From: Baekduia soli
GTDB taxonomy: Bacteria; Actinomycetota; Thermoleophilia; Solirubrobacterales; Solirubrobacteraceae
Length of the DNA: 64,000 nucleotides
Reading direction: 5' to 3'
NCBI RefSeq assembly: GCF_007970665.1
Contig: NZ_CP042430.1
Span: 620,001 to 684,000, forward strand
The translations under genes were made by a program, and so were the position numbers. Shown in pieces: positions 16,482-25,341 of the stretch. Below the pieces are notes generated by a model, which saw only the letters and a list, made by a program, of their open reading frames with translations, searched no databases and had not been told where the DNA came from. Each line of letters opens with the position of its first letter. The first letter of the stretch is position 1.

Positions 16482-19400
16482 CTACGCGCTGCGGCTGACC
16501 GCGATCGAGAGCGGGCGCCCGTCGACGGTGGCCGCCGCGCCGTCGCCGTCGCCGTCGTAGCGCACCGACAGCGCCAGGACCTCGCCCGCCACGAGCGCCT
16601 CGTGCTCGCGCGCGGCCTCGAGCAGCTCGCCGTCGCCGCCGAGCACCAGCGCGATGCGGTCGCTGACCTCCAGGCCGGCCTCCTTGCGCGCGTTCTGCAC
16701 AGCGCGGACGACCTCGCGCGCCCAGCCCTCGCGGCGCAGCGCGTCGTCCATCGCGAGGTCCAGCGCCACGGCGTGGCCGCCCTCGCGCTCGACCTGGAAG
16801 CCCTCCAGCGGCTGCAGCCCGACGAGCAGGTCGCCATCGGCCAGCTCGTGGTCGTGGCCGTCGACGTTGACCCCGACCGTGCGGCCCTCACGCAGCGTGA
16901 CGGCGACGTGGTCGGCGTCGAGCGCCTCGATCGCCGCGGCGACCTGGGGCATCGCCTTGCCGAACCGCGGGCCCAGCGCGCGGTAGTTGGGCTTGAGGTC
17001 GTAGTTGCCCAGCTCGTCGGCCTCGTCGACGAAGCGCAGCGCCTTGACGTTGAGCTCCTCGCGCACGACGTCGGCCATCGCCTCCAGCGCCTCGCGCTCG
17101 CGTCCGGCGGCCACGACGACGGCCTCGCGCAGCGGGCGGCGCAGGCCGACCTTCGCGCCCGCCCGCGCCCGCAGCCCCAGCGCCACGGCCTCGCGCGCCG
17201 TGGCCATGGAGACCTCGAGCGCGAGGTCGCGCGGCGACGGCTCCGGCCAGTCGGTCAGGTGCACCGACCCGGCGGACCCGTCGAGGTTGTCGTAGATCTC
17301 GTCGGCCACGAACGGCGTGAACGGCGCCAGGAGCTGGGCGACGGTGACCAGGCAGTGGCGCAGCGTCGCGAACGCCCGCGGGTCGCCCTCCCAGAAGCGC
17401 CGCCGCGAGCGGCGGACGTACCAGTTGGAGAGATCGTCGACGAACCCGGCGATCTCGCGCGCCGCGACGGTCGCGTCGAACGCGTCCATCCGCTCGCCGA
17501 CGACCTCGACCGTGCCGCCCAGCCGCGACAGGATCCAGCGGTCCAGCGCGGTCGGAGGCGTCTCGGGCTCGCCGACCGTCTCCCCGCCCGCCGCGTTCTC
17601 GTACAACACGAGGAACCCGTACGTGTTCCACAGGGTGTTGAGGAACAGGCGCACGCCCTCGCCGATCGTCTCCAGCGAGAAGCGGTAGCCGTCCCACGGC
17701 TGCTTGGAGGAGAAGAAGTACCAGCGCAGCGCGTCGGCGCCGAACTCGTCGAGCACGGCGAACGGATCGACGACGTTGCCCTTGGACTTCGACATCTTCT
17801 GGCCGTCCTCGTCGAGGATCAGCCCGAGGCAGACGACGTCCTTGTAGGGCGACTCGTCGTAGAGCAGCACCGACACGGCCAGCAGCGAGTAGAACCACCC
17901 GCGGGTCTGGTCCAGCGCCTCGCAGACGAAGTCGGCCGGCCACGAGCGCTCGAACTGGTCCTGGTTCTCGAAGGGCGCGTGCCACTGGGCGAACTGCATC
18001 GCCCCGGAGTCGAACCAGACGTCGATGACCTCGGGGACGCGCTGCATCCGCGCCGCGCACTGCGGGCACGGGAACGAGATGTCGTCGACGTAGGGCCGGT
18101 GCGGGTCGTCGACCTTCGTGCCCGACAGCTCCTCGAGCTCGGCGAAGGACCCGATGCAGTGGATGTGGGACGGGTCGTTCTCGCAGCGCCAGATGGGCAG
18201 CGGCGTGCCCCAGTAGCGCTCGCGCGACAGCGCCCAGTCGACGTTGTTCTCCAGCCAGCGGCCGAAGCGGCCGGTCTTGACGTGCTCGGGATGCCAGGTG
18301 ACCTGGTCGTTGGCGGCCAGGAGGCGGTCGCGCAGCCTGGAGGTCGCGATGTACCAGGACGGCTTGGCGTAGTACAGCAGCGGCGTGCCGCACCGCCAGC
18401 AGTGCGGGTAGCTGTGCTCGTAGTCCTGGGCCTTGAGCAGCCGGCCGCGGCGGCGCAGGTCCTCGACGAGGTCGGCGTCGGCGTCCTTGACGAAGCGTCC
18501 CTCGTAGCCCTTGATGCGCTCGTCGTAGGTGCCGTCCAGGCGCACGGGGTTGACGACGGTCAGGCCGTAGCGGGCGCCGAGCCGGTAGTCGTCCTCGCCG
18601 AAGGCGATCGCGGTGTGCACGAGGCCCGTGCCGTCCTCGGCGGTGACGAAGTCGCCGAGGAGGACGGTGTGGCCGCGCTCGCCGTACTCGGCGCCCTTGA
18701 TGTAGGGGAACGGGGGCTCGTAGCGCACGCCGTCCATCGCGGCTCCCGGGAAGCGCGCGAGGATCTGCACCTCGACGTCGGGATGGGTGGGCGCCAATAC
18801 CCGATCGACGAGCGCCTCGGCGAGCACGACGGGCGCCTCCAGCGCGCCGGTCTTGGCCCGCACGTAGGTCAGCTCGGGGTCCACGGCGACCGCCGCGTTG
18901 GACACCAGCGTCCAGGGCGTCGTCGTCCACACCAGCAGCTCGTCGCCGGCCTGCAGCGGGCCGCCGTCCTGGACGACGGCGAAGCGCACGTAGACCGAGG
19001 GGTCGACGACGTCCTTGTAGCCCAGCGCGAGCTCGTGGCTCGACAGCGCCGTGCCGCAGCGCGGGCAGTAGGGCACCACCTTGTGGCCCTCGTAGAGCAG
19101 GTCCTTGTCGAAGATGCGCCGCAGCGACCACCAGACCGACTCGACGTAGTCGGTGTCCAGCGTGCGGTAGGCGTGCTCGAGGTCGACCCAGAAGCCGATG
19201 CGCTCCGTGAGGCGGTTCCAGTCCTCGAGGTACTCGAAGACCGACTCGCGGCACTTCGCGTTGAACTCCGCGATGCCGTAGGCCTCGATCTCGTGCTTGT
19301 TGTTGAGGCCGAGCTGCTGCTCGACGTTGATCTCGACCGGGAGCCCGTGGCAGTCCCAGCCGCCCTTGCGCTGCACGAGGTGGCCGCGCATCGTCTTGTA

Positions 19401-19613
19401 GCGCGGGTAGATGTCCTTGAACGCGCGGGCCAGAACGTGGTGGACGCCGGGCCTGCCGTTGGCGGTCGGCGGCCCCTCCCAGAACACCCACGGGGGCGCC
19501 GCGGCGCGGTTGCGCAGCGACTCGGCGAAGACGTCGCGCTCGCGCCAGCGCTCGAGCACCTGCTCCTCGAGCGCGGGGAAGGACTGGTTCGGGTCGACCG
19601 GGCGGCGGGACAT
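16482..19613 (-). CDS. ileS: Isoleucyl-tRNA synthetase
   Basis: A full-length 1043-residue class I synthetase. The HIGH motif is present as HHVLARAFKD after PPTANGRPG, and the KMSKS motif as DGQKMSKSKGNVV. Several Cys pairs form zinc ribbons: YCPRCGTAL, CWRCGTPL, and later CPQCAARM. The length and zinc sites place it in the large eukaryote-like IleS group found in many actinobacteria, which includes mupirocin-tolerant enzymes. The editing domain lies between the two halves of the catalytic core (VWTTTPWTLVSNAAV, near residues 228-242). Start ATG 19613 lies directly before the conserved N-terminus. Confidence 0.96.
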   Translation of the reverse strand: MSRRPVDPNQSFPALEEQVLERWRERDVFAESLRNRAAAPPWVFWEGPPTANGRPGVHHVLARAFKDIYPRYKTMRGHLVQRKGGWDCHGLPVEINVEQQLGLNNKHEIEAYGIAEFNAKCRESVFEYLEDWNRLTERIGFWVDLEHAYRTLDTDYVESVWWSLRRIFDKDLLYEGHKVVPYCPRCGTALSSHELALGYKDVVDPSVYVRFAVVQDGGPLQAGDELLVWTTTPWTLVSNAAVAVDPELTYVRAKTGALEAPVVLAEALVDRVLAPTHPDVEVQILARFPGAAMDGVRYEPPFPYIKGAEYGERGHTVLLGDFVTAEDGTGLVHTAIAFGEDDYRLGARYGLTVVNPVRLDGTYDERIKGYEGRFVKDADADLVEDLRRRGRLLKAQDYEHSYPHCWRCGTPLLYYAKPSWYIATSRLRDRLLAANDQVTWHPEHVKTGRFGRWLENNVDWALSRERYWGTPLPIWRCENDPSHIHCIGSFAELEELSGTKVDDPHRPYVDDISFPCPQCAARMQRVPEVIDVWFDSGAMQFAQWHAPFENQDQFERSWPADFVCEALDQTRGWFYSLLAVSVLLYDESPYKDVVCLGLILDEDGQKMSKSKGNVVDPFAVLDEFGADALRWYFFSSKQPWDGYRFSLETIGEGVRLFLNTLWNTYGFLVLYENAAGGETVGEPETPPTALDRWILSRLGGTVEVVGERMDAFDATVAAREIAGFVDDLSNWYVRRSRRRFWEGDPRAFATLRHCLVTVAQLLAPFTPFVADEIYDNLDGSAGSVHLTDWPEPSPRDLALEVSMATAREAVALGLRARAGAKVGLRRPLREAVVVAAGREREALEAMADVVREELNVKALRFVDEADELGNYDLKPNYRALGPRFGKAMPQVAAAIEALDADHVAVTLREGRTVGVNVDGHDHELADGDLLVGLQPLEGFQVEREGGHAVALDLAMDDALRREGWAREVVRAVQNARKEAGLEVSDRIALVLGGDGELLEAAREHEALVAGEVLALSVRYDGDGDGAAATVDGRPLSIAVSRSA

Positions 19614-19659
19614 CTGGCCGCAGGATATTGCGCGGGGCCGGGCGCCCCCCGGGCCCCCG

Positions 19660-20094
19660 CTACGCCGCCAGCTTGCGGCAGATCTCGGCGAGGATGCGCT
19701 TCTCGGCCTCGTCGAGGACCGAGAACGCGTCCTGCACTCGCCGGGTGTGCTCGGGGAACAGCCGGTCGATGAGCTCGCGGCCCTTGACGGTCAGCCGCAC
19801 GGACGCGGCGCGCCGGTCGTGGGCCAGGCGGAAGCGCTGGACCATGCCGCGCGTCTCGAGGGTCGTCACGACCTCGGTGGCGTTGGCCTTCGAGGTGCGC
19901 AGGCGGGCGCGCAGCGTGCGCAGCTCGAGCTCGCCGCCCGCGGTCGACAGGACCACGAGCACCGAGAAGCCCGAGGCCGACAGGCCCTCTCGCTCCAGGT
20001 CGGCGGAGAGCCGCCGACGCACGCTGGTCTCGGCACGCAGGAGGGAGTCCAGCGCCCGATGGGCCAGAGGGTCGCCGAGCTGGGGAAGCGTCAT
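19660..20094 (-). CDS. MarR family transcriptional regulator
   Basis: A 144-residue winged-helix protein. Family features are the N-terminal dimerisation helix (ALDSLLRAETSVRRRLSADL), the recognition region LRTSKANATEVVTTLE, and the wing HDRRAASVRLTVKGREL, where DxRxxxxxLTxxG is the MarR signature. MarR proteins usually repress nearby genes until a small aromatic ligand binds. No obvious transporter or enzyme target is next to it; ileS is downstream on the same strand and an orphan MerR gene upstream. The ATG at 20094 was chosen; an in-frame extension upstream is unlikely. Confidence 0.9.
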   Translation of the reverse strand: MTLPQLGDPLAHRALDSLLRAETSVRRRLSADLEREGLSASGFSVLVVLSTAGGELELRTLRARLRTSKANATEVVTTLETRGMVQRFRLAHDRRAASVRLTVKGRELIDRLFPEHTRRVQDAFSVLDEAEKRILAEICRKLAA

Positions 20095-20144
20095 CGCGCG
20101 GGCATCATGCCCTGCCGCTCGGACGGTGTCGCGCGGCGCCGCGC

Positions 20145-21032
20145 TCAGAGGTTGATGGCCGTCGACGGGCCGCGCCCGAAGCGCCCGGCGACCACGCGGC
20201 CCTCGACGCGCGCGAGGATCGCCTCGCGCGCCGCCAGGGCGCCGTCGGGGAGCCGCTCGACGGTGCTGCTGCCCGCGTGCGGGATCGCGCCGCGGAAGTC
20301 CAGGATGGCCACCGACTCGCCCGCCACGCGGCGGGCGCTGAAGACGAGGCGGCCGAGCGCGTCGAGCGATGCGCGGCGGCCCGTGAGCACCACGGCGCGC
20401 GGATCCAGCGCGCTGATGGCGTGCGTGAGGCGCGACGGGTCGCAGTCGGCGCTGAGGGTCAGCGTGCGCAGGCCGCCGCGGCGCAGCACGAGCTCGAGCG
20501 CCTGCGTGTGCAGCGCCTCGACGTCGGGCGGCCGGCTGGCGTCGAAGACCAGGACGCCCTCGGGACGCGACGCGGGCGGCGACACGCGCTGGGTGGCGGC
20601 CAGCCAGCCCGTCGTGAAGCGCCAGGCGAAGCCGAACTCCGGCGTGGCGGCGGCGCCCTCCTCGCCCGACAGGGCCTCGACGGACGGCAGCAGCACCTCC
20701 TCGATCGTCCGCTCGACGGAGCGCACGGTCAGGCTCTCCTCGATGAGGCGGTTCGCGCCGTCCTCGTCGAAGCGGCCGAACGCGGAGCGCAGCCGCGCGG
20801 GCGAGGCGGGGCCCAGGCCACGCTCGCGGGCCACGGAGATGGCCGAGGAGATGTTCTGGGTCTCCTCGAACGCGGCGCGCAGCGCCTCGATCTCGGCCAG
20901 GTCGAACTGCCGGTGGCCGCCGGCGGTCCGTGTGGGCTCCGGGTAGCCGAACCGGCGCTCCCACGAGCGCAGGGTGTTCGGGCTCACCCCCAGCATCGCG
21001 GCGGCGGCGTTGGTGCGGATCGATCCGGCCAT
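20145..21032 (-). CDS. MerR regulator with degenerate cobalamin-fold C-terminus (paralog 1)
   Basis: A 295-residue protein. Residues about 8-75 are a MerR-type winged helix (SPNTLRSWERRFGYPEP, then GGHRQFDLAEIEAL). A helical B12-binding-domain-like linker follows, and residues about 175-290 show the Rossmann-like order of CarH/LitR cobalamin domains (GVLVFDASRPPDVEALHTQA, LRTLTLSADC, AVVLTGRR). The cobalamin ligand motif DxHxxG is absent, so B12 binding is doubtful. It is a paralog of the gene at 21649-22566; their recognition segments differ at only two positions, so they probably share operators. ATG 21032 begins the HTH directly. Confidence 0.88.
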   Translation of the reverse strand: MAGSIRTNAAAAMLGVSPNTLRSWERRFGYPEPTRTAGGHRQFDLAEIEALRAAFEETQNISSAISVARERGLGPASPARLRSAFGRFDEDGANRLIEESLTVRSVERTIEEVLLPSVEALSGEEGAAATPEFGFAWRFTTGWLAATQRVSPPASRPEGVLVFDASRPPDVEALHTQALELVLRRGGLRTLTLSADCDPSRLTHAISALDPRAVVLTGRRASLDALGRLVFSARRVAGESVAILDFRGAIPHAGSSTVERLPDGALAAREAILARVEGRVVAGRFGRGPSTAINL

Positions 21033-21140
21033 GGTCAGGGAGTCATCGCAGTTCGGAAGACCTCTCACAACCTCCGCAAAGCGCGGTGCATGGTGCACGA
21101 CGCCCTGCAGCGGGAGGAGACGCCCGCCGGCCGGCGACGC

Positions 21141-21638
21141 TCAGACGGTGTCGAGCACGATCAGGGCGCCGGTCGGCGAACCGCAGGACCCGACGCGCGC
21201 GGCGTAGCGCACGCCGTACTCGCCTGCGGGGCGCAGCACGATGCTCTGGACCGGCGCGTGGCCTCCTGCGGTCGCGACGATGCTCTGCGCCAGCGCGTCG
21301 GCCGAGGCGGCCTCCGCGTCGGCGGGCTCGAGGAAGTCGGTGATCGGGCGGTGCACGGCCGTCGGCTCGACGAGGCCGAGCAGGTTCTCGGCGCCGCGCG
21401 ACAGGCCGCACAGCTTGAGCCGGCGGTCGACGATGAGGAACGACCCGCCCGGGTCGGGGGCGAGGTCCTGCGAGGCCTCGATGACGACCCCCAGGCCGCA
21501 GAGCGCGCAGACGCGCGAGCGGGCGGCCATCGGGGTCGGGGGCGGCTCGCCGCAGTGCCCGCAGAACTGGACGAGCGGGGCAGGCGCGACGGGGTCGGGG
21601 ACCAGGCGAAGCGTCGGGCGCGCGAAGCTCACGGGCAT
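21141..21638 (-). CDS. Zinc-ribbon and PAS-like sensor protein
   Basis: A 165-residue protein. Residues about 26-50 form a zinc ribbon from two CxxC knuckles (FCGHCGE and RVCALCGLG). The remainder resembles a PAS domain (GGSFLIVDRRLKLCGLSRGA, NLLGLVEPTAVHRPITDFLE, and a last strand TGALIVLD). There is no kinase or other output domain, so it is probably a small-ligand or redox sensor acting on a partner. It sits between two MerR paralogs on the same strand, 10 bases after the upstream one, and the three may form one regulatory module. No named family recognised. Confidence 0.8.
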   Translation of the reverse strand: MPVSFARPTLRLVPDPVAPAPLVQFCGHCGEPPPTPMAARSRVCALCGLGVVIEASQDLAPDPGGSFLIVDRRLKLCGLSRGAENLLGLVEPTAVHRPITDFLEPADAEAASADALAQSIVATAGGHAPVQSIVLRPAGEYGVRYAARVGSCGSPTGALIVLDTV

Positions 21639-21648
21639 CTCCTCGGCC

Positions 21649-22566
21649 TCAAGCGGTCAGCCGGCCTCTCCCCGGCGGAACGGCGACGTCGTCGTCGAGG
21701 TCGAGGTCGAGAGGCTCGTTCAGGGACAGATCGCGCGCGCCGCCCTCGATGAAGTCCGAGAGCTGGCTGGAGGCCAGGGTCGGCGAGGCCGGCAGGTGGC
21801 GCGCCCCGGTGGTGCGCGTGCGCTCGTCGCGCCCGCGACGGCGGAACAGCAGGATCGGCAGGGCGCCGGCGCCGGCCCGGACGCGGTAGGCCCAGCGGGC
21901 CACGGCGTCGTCGGCCTCGTCGCCGCCCGCGATGACGACGACGCGCGGCGCGTAGCTCGTCAGCACGTCGCCCAGGCCGGCCAGGCCGGTCACGGGCAGG
22001 GTCAGCGCCCGGACGCCGGAGCGCGTGATGCACAGCTCCAACGCGCGGAGCGCCAGCGCGTCGGGGTCCAGGGCGTCGCGCGTGGCGTCGCCCAGCAGGA
22101 CCGTCGGGCGGCGGGTCGCCGGCGGCGACAGGCGCTGGGCGCGCTGCAGCCACTCGCTGGCCCACCGGGCCGCCAGCGCCCAGGGGGCGGAGTCGGTCCC
22201 GTGGCGGTCGGCGATCTCCTCCAGCGAGGGGATCAGCACCTCCTCGACGGAGCGCTCGACGGAGCGCAGCGCCAGGGCGCCCTCCATCGCGGCGTCGGCC
22301 CGCTCGAGCTCGTAGGCCGCGAGGGCCCCGACGAGCACGTGCGTGTCGGCCGACACAGACTCACGCGCGCGGGAGATCGCCGACGAGATCGACAGCCCCT
22401 CCTGCAGCGCGTCGCGCAGCGCGGCGATCTCGCCGTGGGTGTAGAGCCGGTGCTTGCCCGGCGAACGCTGTGGCTTGGGGTAGCCGAACCGGCGCTCCCA
22501 CGCTCGGAGCGTGTTCGGGCTGACGTTCAGGACGGCAGCCGCTTCAGAGGTCTTCAGCGTGCGCAA
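21649..22566 (-). CDS. MerR regulator with degenerate cobalamin-fold C-terminus (paralog 2)
   Basis: A 305-residue protein with a MerR helix-turn-helix at residues 1-72 (LKTSEAAAVLNVSPNTLRAW, ERRFGYPKPQRSPGKHRLYT). The C-terminal part has the order of a CarH-like domain (TVLLGDATRDALDPDALALR, VRALTLPVTG, VVVIAGGDEAD) but again lacks DxHxxG. The C-terminal extension is acidic (LDLDLDDD). It differs from paralog 1 mainly in the ligand half, suggesting diverged input on a shared DNA target. Upstream of its start are three direct ACGGAGCA repeats that probably serve as its operator. Confidence 0.88.
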   Translation of the reverse strand: MRTLKTSEAAAVLNVSPNTLRAWERRFGYPKPQRSPGKHRLYTHGEIAALRDALQEGLSISSAISRARESVSADTHVLVGALAAYELERADAAMEGALALRSVERSVEEVLIPSLEEIADRHGTDSAPWALAARWASEWLQRAQRLSPPATRRPTVLLGDATRDALDPDALALRALELCITRSGVRALTLPVTGLAGLGDVLTSYAPRVVVIAGGDEADDAVARWAYRVRAGAGALPILLFRRRGRDERTRTTGARHLPASPTLASSQLSDFIEGGARDLSLNEPLDLDLDDDVAVPPGRGRLTA

Positions 22567-22583
22567 GGCCGTTGAACGGGATC

Positions 22584-22661
22584 ACGGAGCACAGGATCTG
22601 TCCCGCCTACGGAGCAAACTGCATCGGTTTTGCGCAGCTTTCTGTGCAGAGCCACGGAGCA
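22584..22661. promoter_or_regulatory. Three direct ACGGAGCA repeats
   Basis: ACGGAGCA occurs at 22584-22591, 22609-22616 and 22654-22661, all in the same orientation, in the 148-base gap between the MerR paralog and a 28-residue peptide gene. The spacings are 25 and 45 bases. CarH-type MerR proteins are known to bind direct repeats, so these are candidate sites for the adjacent regulators. Confidence 0.5.
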
Positions 22662-22714
22662 AGCTTACGCTCAGGCCTAGTCGTTCGTCCAGCATGACCG
22701 CCGGGAGGCACAAC

Positions 22715-22801
22715 ATGCAGTCCCTGAAGCTCCGCGCTTTGCCATACGCCGCTGCCCTCACCGCCATCGCGTCGATGGCCGGGTACTTCGCCGGCCGCTA
22801 G
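22715..22801 (+). CDS. 28-residue hydrophobic peptide
   Basis: ATG 22715 is preceded by a strong ribosome site, GGGAGG at 22703-22708, with ideal 6-base spacing, and the frame closes at TAG 22799-22801. The peptide starts MQSLKLRALPYAAALTAIAS and continues MAGYFAGR: a basic N-terminus, one hydrophobic segment long enough to span the membrane, and an Arg end. An in-frame ATG at 22694 would add seven residues but has no ribosome site. It ends 47 bases before the HD-GYP gene on the same strand and could be a small membrane effector or a translated leader. Function unknown. Confidence 0.6.
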   Translation: MQSLKLRALPYAAALTAIASMAGYFAGR

Positions 22802-22848
22802 GGACCCGCGCGTGGAGAATCGGCGGGACGCCGTGTAGCGTCCCTGCC

Positions 22849-24177
22849 GTGACTGGGCAGGACCCCGCCCAGCGACCGCGGCTCGTCGCCACGATCGCGG
22901 CCAGTGCGCTGGCCCTCAGCGCGGCGGTGGCCGTCGCGGATCCCGGGTCGCTGGCCGATCCCCTGTGGATCGTCCTGCTGGGCTGCGCGATCGCGTCGCG
23001 CTTCGTCACCACCGACGTCTCGTCCCGGATGATCGTGTCCGGGATGTTCCTCTCGGGCGCCCTGGCCGCCGGCCTCGTCGGGCCCGCCGCCGCGTTCGTC
23101 ATCCCCGTGGCGACCGAGCTCGCCGGGTGGACCGTCGACCGCTACCGGCGGTCGGTCCTGCCGCTCAACCTCGCCAGCTCGGCGCTGCCGACGGTGGCCG
23201 TCGCGGCCGCCCTGCAGGCGCTGGACCTCGACCACGACCGCGTGGGGTTCTTCCTGGCCGTGGCGCTGGGGAGCTTCGTCATCCTGGCGGGCAACTTCCT
23301 CATGATGAGCGCGGAGATGGCGCTGCTGGACGGCCACCGGCTCGCCCCCGCGCTGCGCCCGCCGCTCGAGCTCCTGGGGACCGCCGCCGTCAACATCGCC
23401 CTCGTGACCGCGGCCGCGGCCGTCTACGAGCAGACGGGCTACGCGGTGCTCGTGTTCGTGCTCGTCGCCGTCGTGGCCTTCGGGTACATGGCGCGCCTGG
23501 TCATGCTGGCCCGCGACCGCGCCCGCGAGTACGCGAACCTCTCATGGGGCGTGCTGAGCGGCCTCATCCGCACGCTCGACGCGCGCGACCAGCGCGCCGC
23601 CCGCCACTGCGCCGCCGTCGCGCGCTTCGCCCGCGACATCGCCGCCCACGTCGGCATGTCCGAGCGCGACCAGGAGCTGGCCCACACCGCCGGGCTGCTG
23701 CACGACATCGGCCGGTTCGCCCTGAGCGACCGCGTCATGGAGCGCGGCGTCGTGCTGACCGAGGACGACTGGGTGGCGATCCGCCGCCATCCCGAGCTCG
23801 GCGCCGACCTCCTGCGCGACATCGGCGTCTACGGACCGCTGTCGGAGATCATCGTGGCCCACCACGAGCGCCCCGACGGCAAGGGCTACCCCCGCCGGCT
23901 GACGGGCGGCGAGATCCCGGATATCGCGAAGATCATCGCGGTCGCCGAGGTCTACGACACGCTCACCGCGCCCGACACCTACCGGACGCGCCTGAGCTCG
24001 TTCGAGGCGCTGACGGAGCTGCGCCGCGTCTCGGGGACGCAGCTCGAGGAGCGCTACGTCGAGGCCCTGGCCGAGCTGCTGGCCGGGCAGGGCACCGAGT
24101 ACCGCCACGCCGACGCCGCCGACTACGACGAGGAGCTGGCGATCGAGCGGCGGATGAACCAGGCCGCAGGGGGCTGA
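22849..24177 (+). CDS. Membrane-bound HD-GYP domain protein
   Basis: A 442-residue protein. The N-terminal 220 residues hold about seven membrane helices forming a MASE-like sensor. The C-terminal half is an HD-GYP domain: the metal-binding HD lies in LLHDIGRFALSD (residues 285-286), followed by HHERPDGKGYP with GYP at about residues 346-348, and AVAEVYDTLTAP. All residues needed for a c-di-GMP phosphodiesterase are in place. The start is GTG 22849. A membrane-sensed c-di-GMP hydrolase would fit control of the polysaccharide locus to the right, but no direct link is seen. Confidence 0.9.
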   Translation: MTGQDPAQRPRLVATIAASALALSAAVAVADPGSLADPLWIVLLGCAIASRFVTTDVSSRMIVSGMFLSGALAAGLVGPAAAFVIPVATELAGWTVDRYRRSVLPLNLASSALPTVAVAAALQALDLDHDRVGFFLAVALGSFVILAGNFLMMSAEMALLDGHRLAPALRPPLELLGTAAVNIALVTAAAAVYEQTGYAVLVFVLVAVVAFGYMARLVMLARDRAREYANLSWGVLSGLIRTLDARDQRAARHCAAVARFARDIAAHVGMSERDQELAHTAGLLHDIGRFALSDRVMERGVVLTEDDWVAIRRHPELGADLLRDIGVYGPLSEIIVAHHERPDGKGYPRRLTGGEIPDIAKIIAVAEVYDTLTAPDTYRTRLSSFEALTELRRVSGTQLEERYVEALAELLAGQGTEYRHADAADYDEELAIERRMNQAAGG

Positions 24178-24194
24178 GTGGCCCCCGGCCCGCG

Positions 24195-24443
24195 CTACTG
24201 CGGGCCGTCGCCCTCGAGCGCGTCGCTGCGGACGAAGCGGCCGGTGGCCGTCGGCTCCTCGAGGGAGTGCACGAACTCGTCGAGCTCCTGGACCGGGAAC
24301 CGTCGCTGACCGCCCGGCGTCCGGTACCCGCGGAGGTAGCCCATGTCGGACCACCGGCGCACCGTGGACAACGAGACGCCGAGATGGCGCGCCGCCTCGG
24401 AGGTGGTGAGGCCGAGGCGGCTGGTGTGGGTGGACCGTGGCAT
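24195..24443 (-). CDS. BldC-like small helix-turn-helix protein
   Basis: An 82-residue protein almost wholly made of a MerR-type winged helix: GLTTSEAARHLGVSLSTVRR, WSDMGYLRGYRTPGGQRRFP, then a short helix. The GYRTPGGQRRF wing matches BldC and excisionase-like DNA-binding proteins of actinobacteria, which lack an effector domain and bind direct repeats cooperatively. ATG 24443 starts just before the domain. It converges on the HD-GYP gene with a 17-base gap and diverges from ppk2. Confidence 0.85.
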   Translation of the reverse strand: MPRSTHTSRLGLTTSEAARHLGVSLSTVRRWSDMGYLRGYRTPGGQRRFPVQELDEFVHSLEEPTATGRFVRSDALEGDGPQ

Positions 24444-24555
24444 GTTCCGGAGTCTTAAGGGGTGGGGGGGCGATTCGGGGCGCGTCGCGTGCCTTTGCGC
24501 AGGTTTCGACCCCCGGCACGATGGTTCCTGCCCCATCTGAGAGCATCCTTGCCCG

Positions 24556-25341
24556 ATGGGTCGCCTCGACGAGCTCGATCTCACCCGCCGGCTGAAGCGG
24601 TCCGAGCAGGACGAGCGCCTCGCCGCCGGAGGCCGCCGGTTGGCCCAGCTGCGCCTGGCGCTCGGCGGCAGGCTCGACGGCAGCGGGCGCCTCGGGCCCG
24701 GCCTGGCGGTCGTCATGGAGGGCTGGGACGCCTCGGGCAAGGGCGGTGCGATCAAACGCATCGTGGCGCCGATCGACAACCGCCACGTCCGCATCGCCTC
24801 CTACGCGGCGCCCACCGACGACGAGCTGCGCCACCACTACCTCCTGCGCTTCGCCTCCGCGGTCCCCGGCCTCGGGGGCTTCACGATCTTCGACCGCTCC
24901 TGGTACGGCCGCGTGCTCGTCGAGCGCGTCGAGGGCCTGGCCTCCGAGGACCGCTGGCGCCGCGCCTACGACGAGATCGCCGGCGCCGAGCGCTCCCTGG
25001 CCGCCGAGGGCACGATCATCGTCAAGTTCTGGATGCACATCTCCGCCGAGGAGCAGCTGCGCCGCTTCCAGCGCCGCGAGCGCGACCCGCTCAAGGCCTG
25101 GAAGATCACCGAGGAGGACTGGCGCAACCGCGAGAAGCGGCCCGAGTACGTCGAGGCGGTCGAGGAGATGCTCGTGCGCACCGACCTGCACGAGGCGCCG
25201 TGGATCCTGGTCGAGGCCGAGTCCAAGCGCTACGCGCGGGTCAGGGTGCTCGAGTCGCTCATCGACCAGATCGAGCGCGGATGCGCCGCCCGGGGCTTCG
25301 CGCTCCCCGACCCCATCGACGCCAAGGAGAGCACGGTATGA
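24556..25341 (+). CDS. ppk2: Polyphosphate kinase 2 family protein
   Basis: A 261-residue PPK2. The Walker A motif is GWDASGKGG (residues about 56-64), Walker B is FDRSWYGR (about 112-119), and the lid module has RRFQRRERDPLKAWK. PPK2 enzymes move phosphate between polyphosphate and nucleotides (GDP, ADP or AMP according to class). A single domain of this length with an intact Walker A Asp suggests class I or III rather than the AMP-specific fused class II; the exact acceptor is not certain. It is coupled to the following thioesterase gene by an ATGA overlap. Confidence 0.92.
   Translation: MGRLDELDLTRRLKRSEQDERLAAGGRRLAQLRLALGGRLDGSGRLGPGLAVVMEGWDASGKGGAIKRIVAPIDNRHVRIASYAAPTDDELRHHYLLRFASAVPGLGGFTIFDRSWYGRVLVERVEGLASEDRWRRAYDEIAGAERSLAAEGTIIVKFWMHISAEEQLRRFQRRERDPLKAWKITEEDWRNREKRPEYVEAVEEMLVRTDLHEAPWILVEAESKRYARVRVLESLIDQIERGCAARGFALPDPIDAKESTV

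Noticed and set aside
16602-19772. Plus-strand open frame of 1056 codons opposite ileS
   Set aside because: It is exactly antisense to a complete IleS with all motifs, and its translation is low-complexity.
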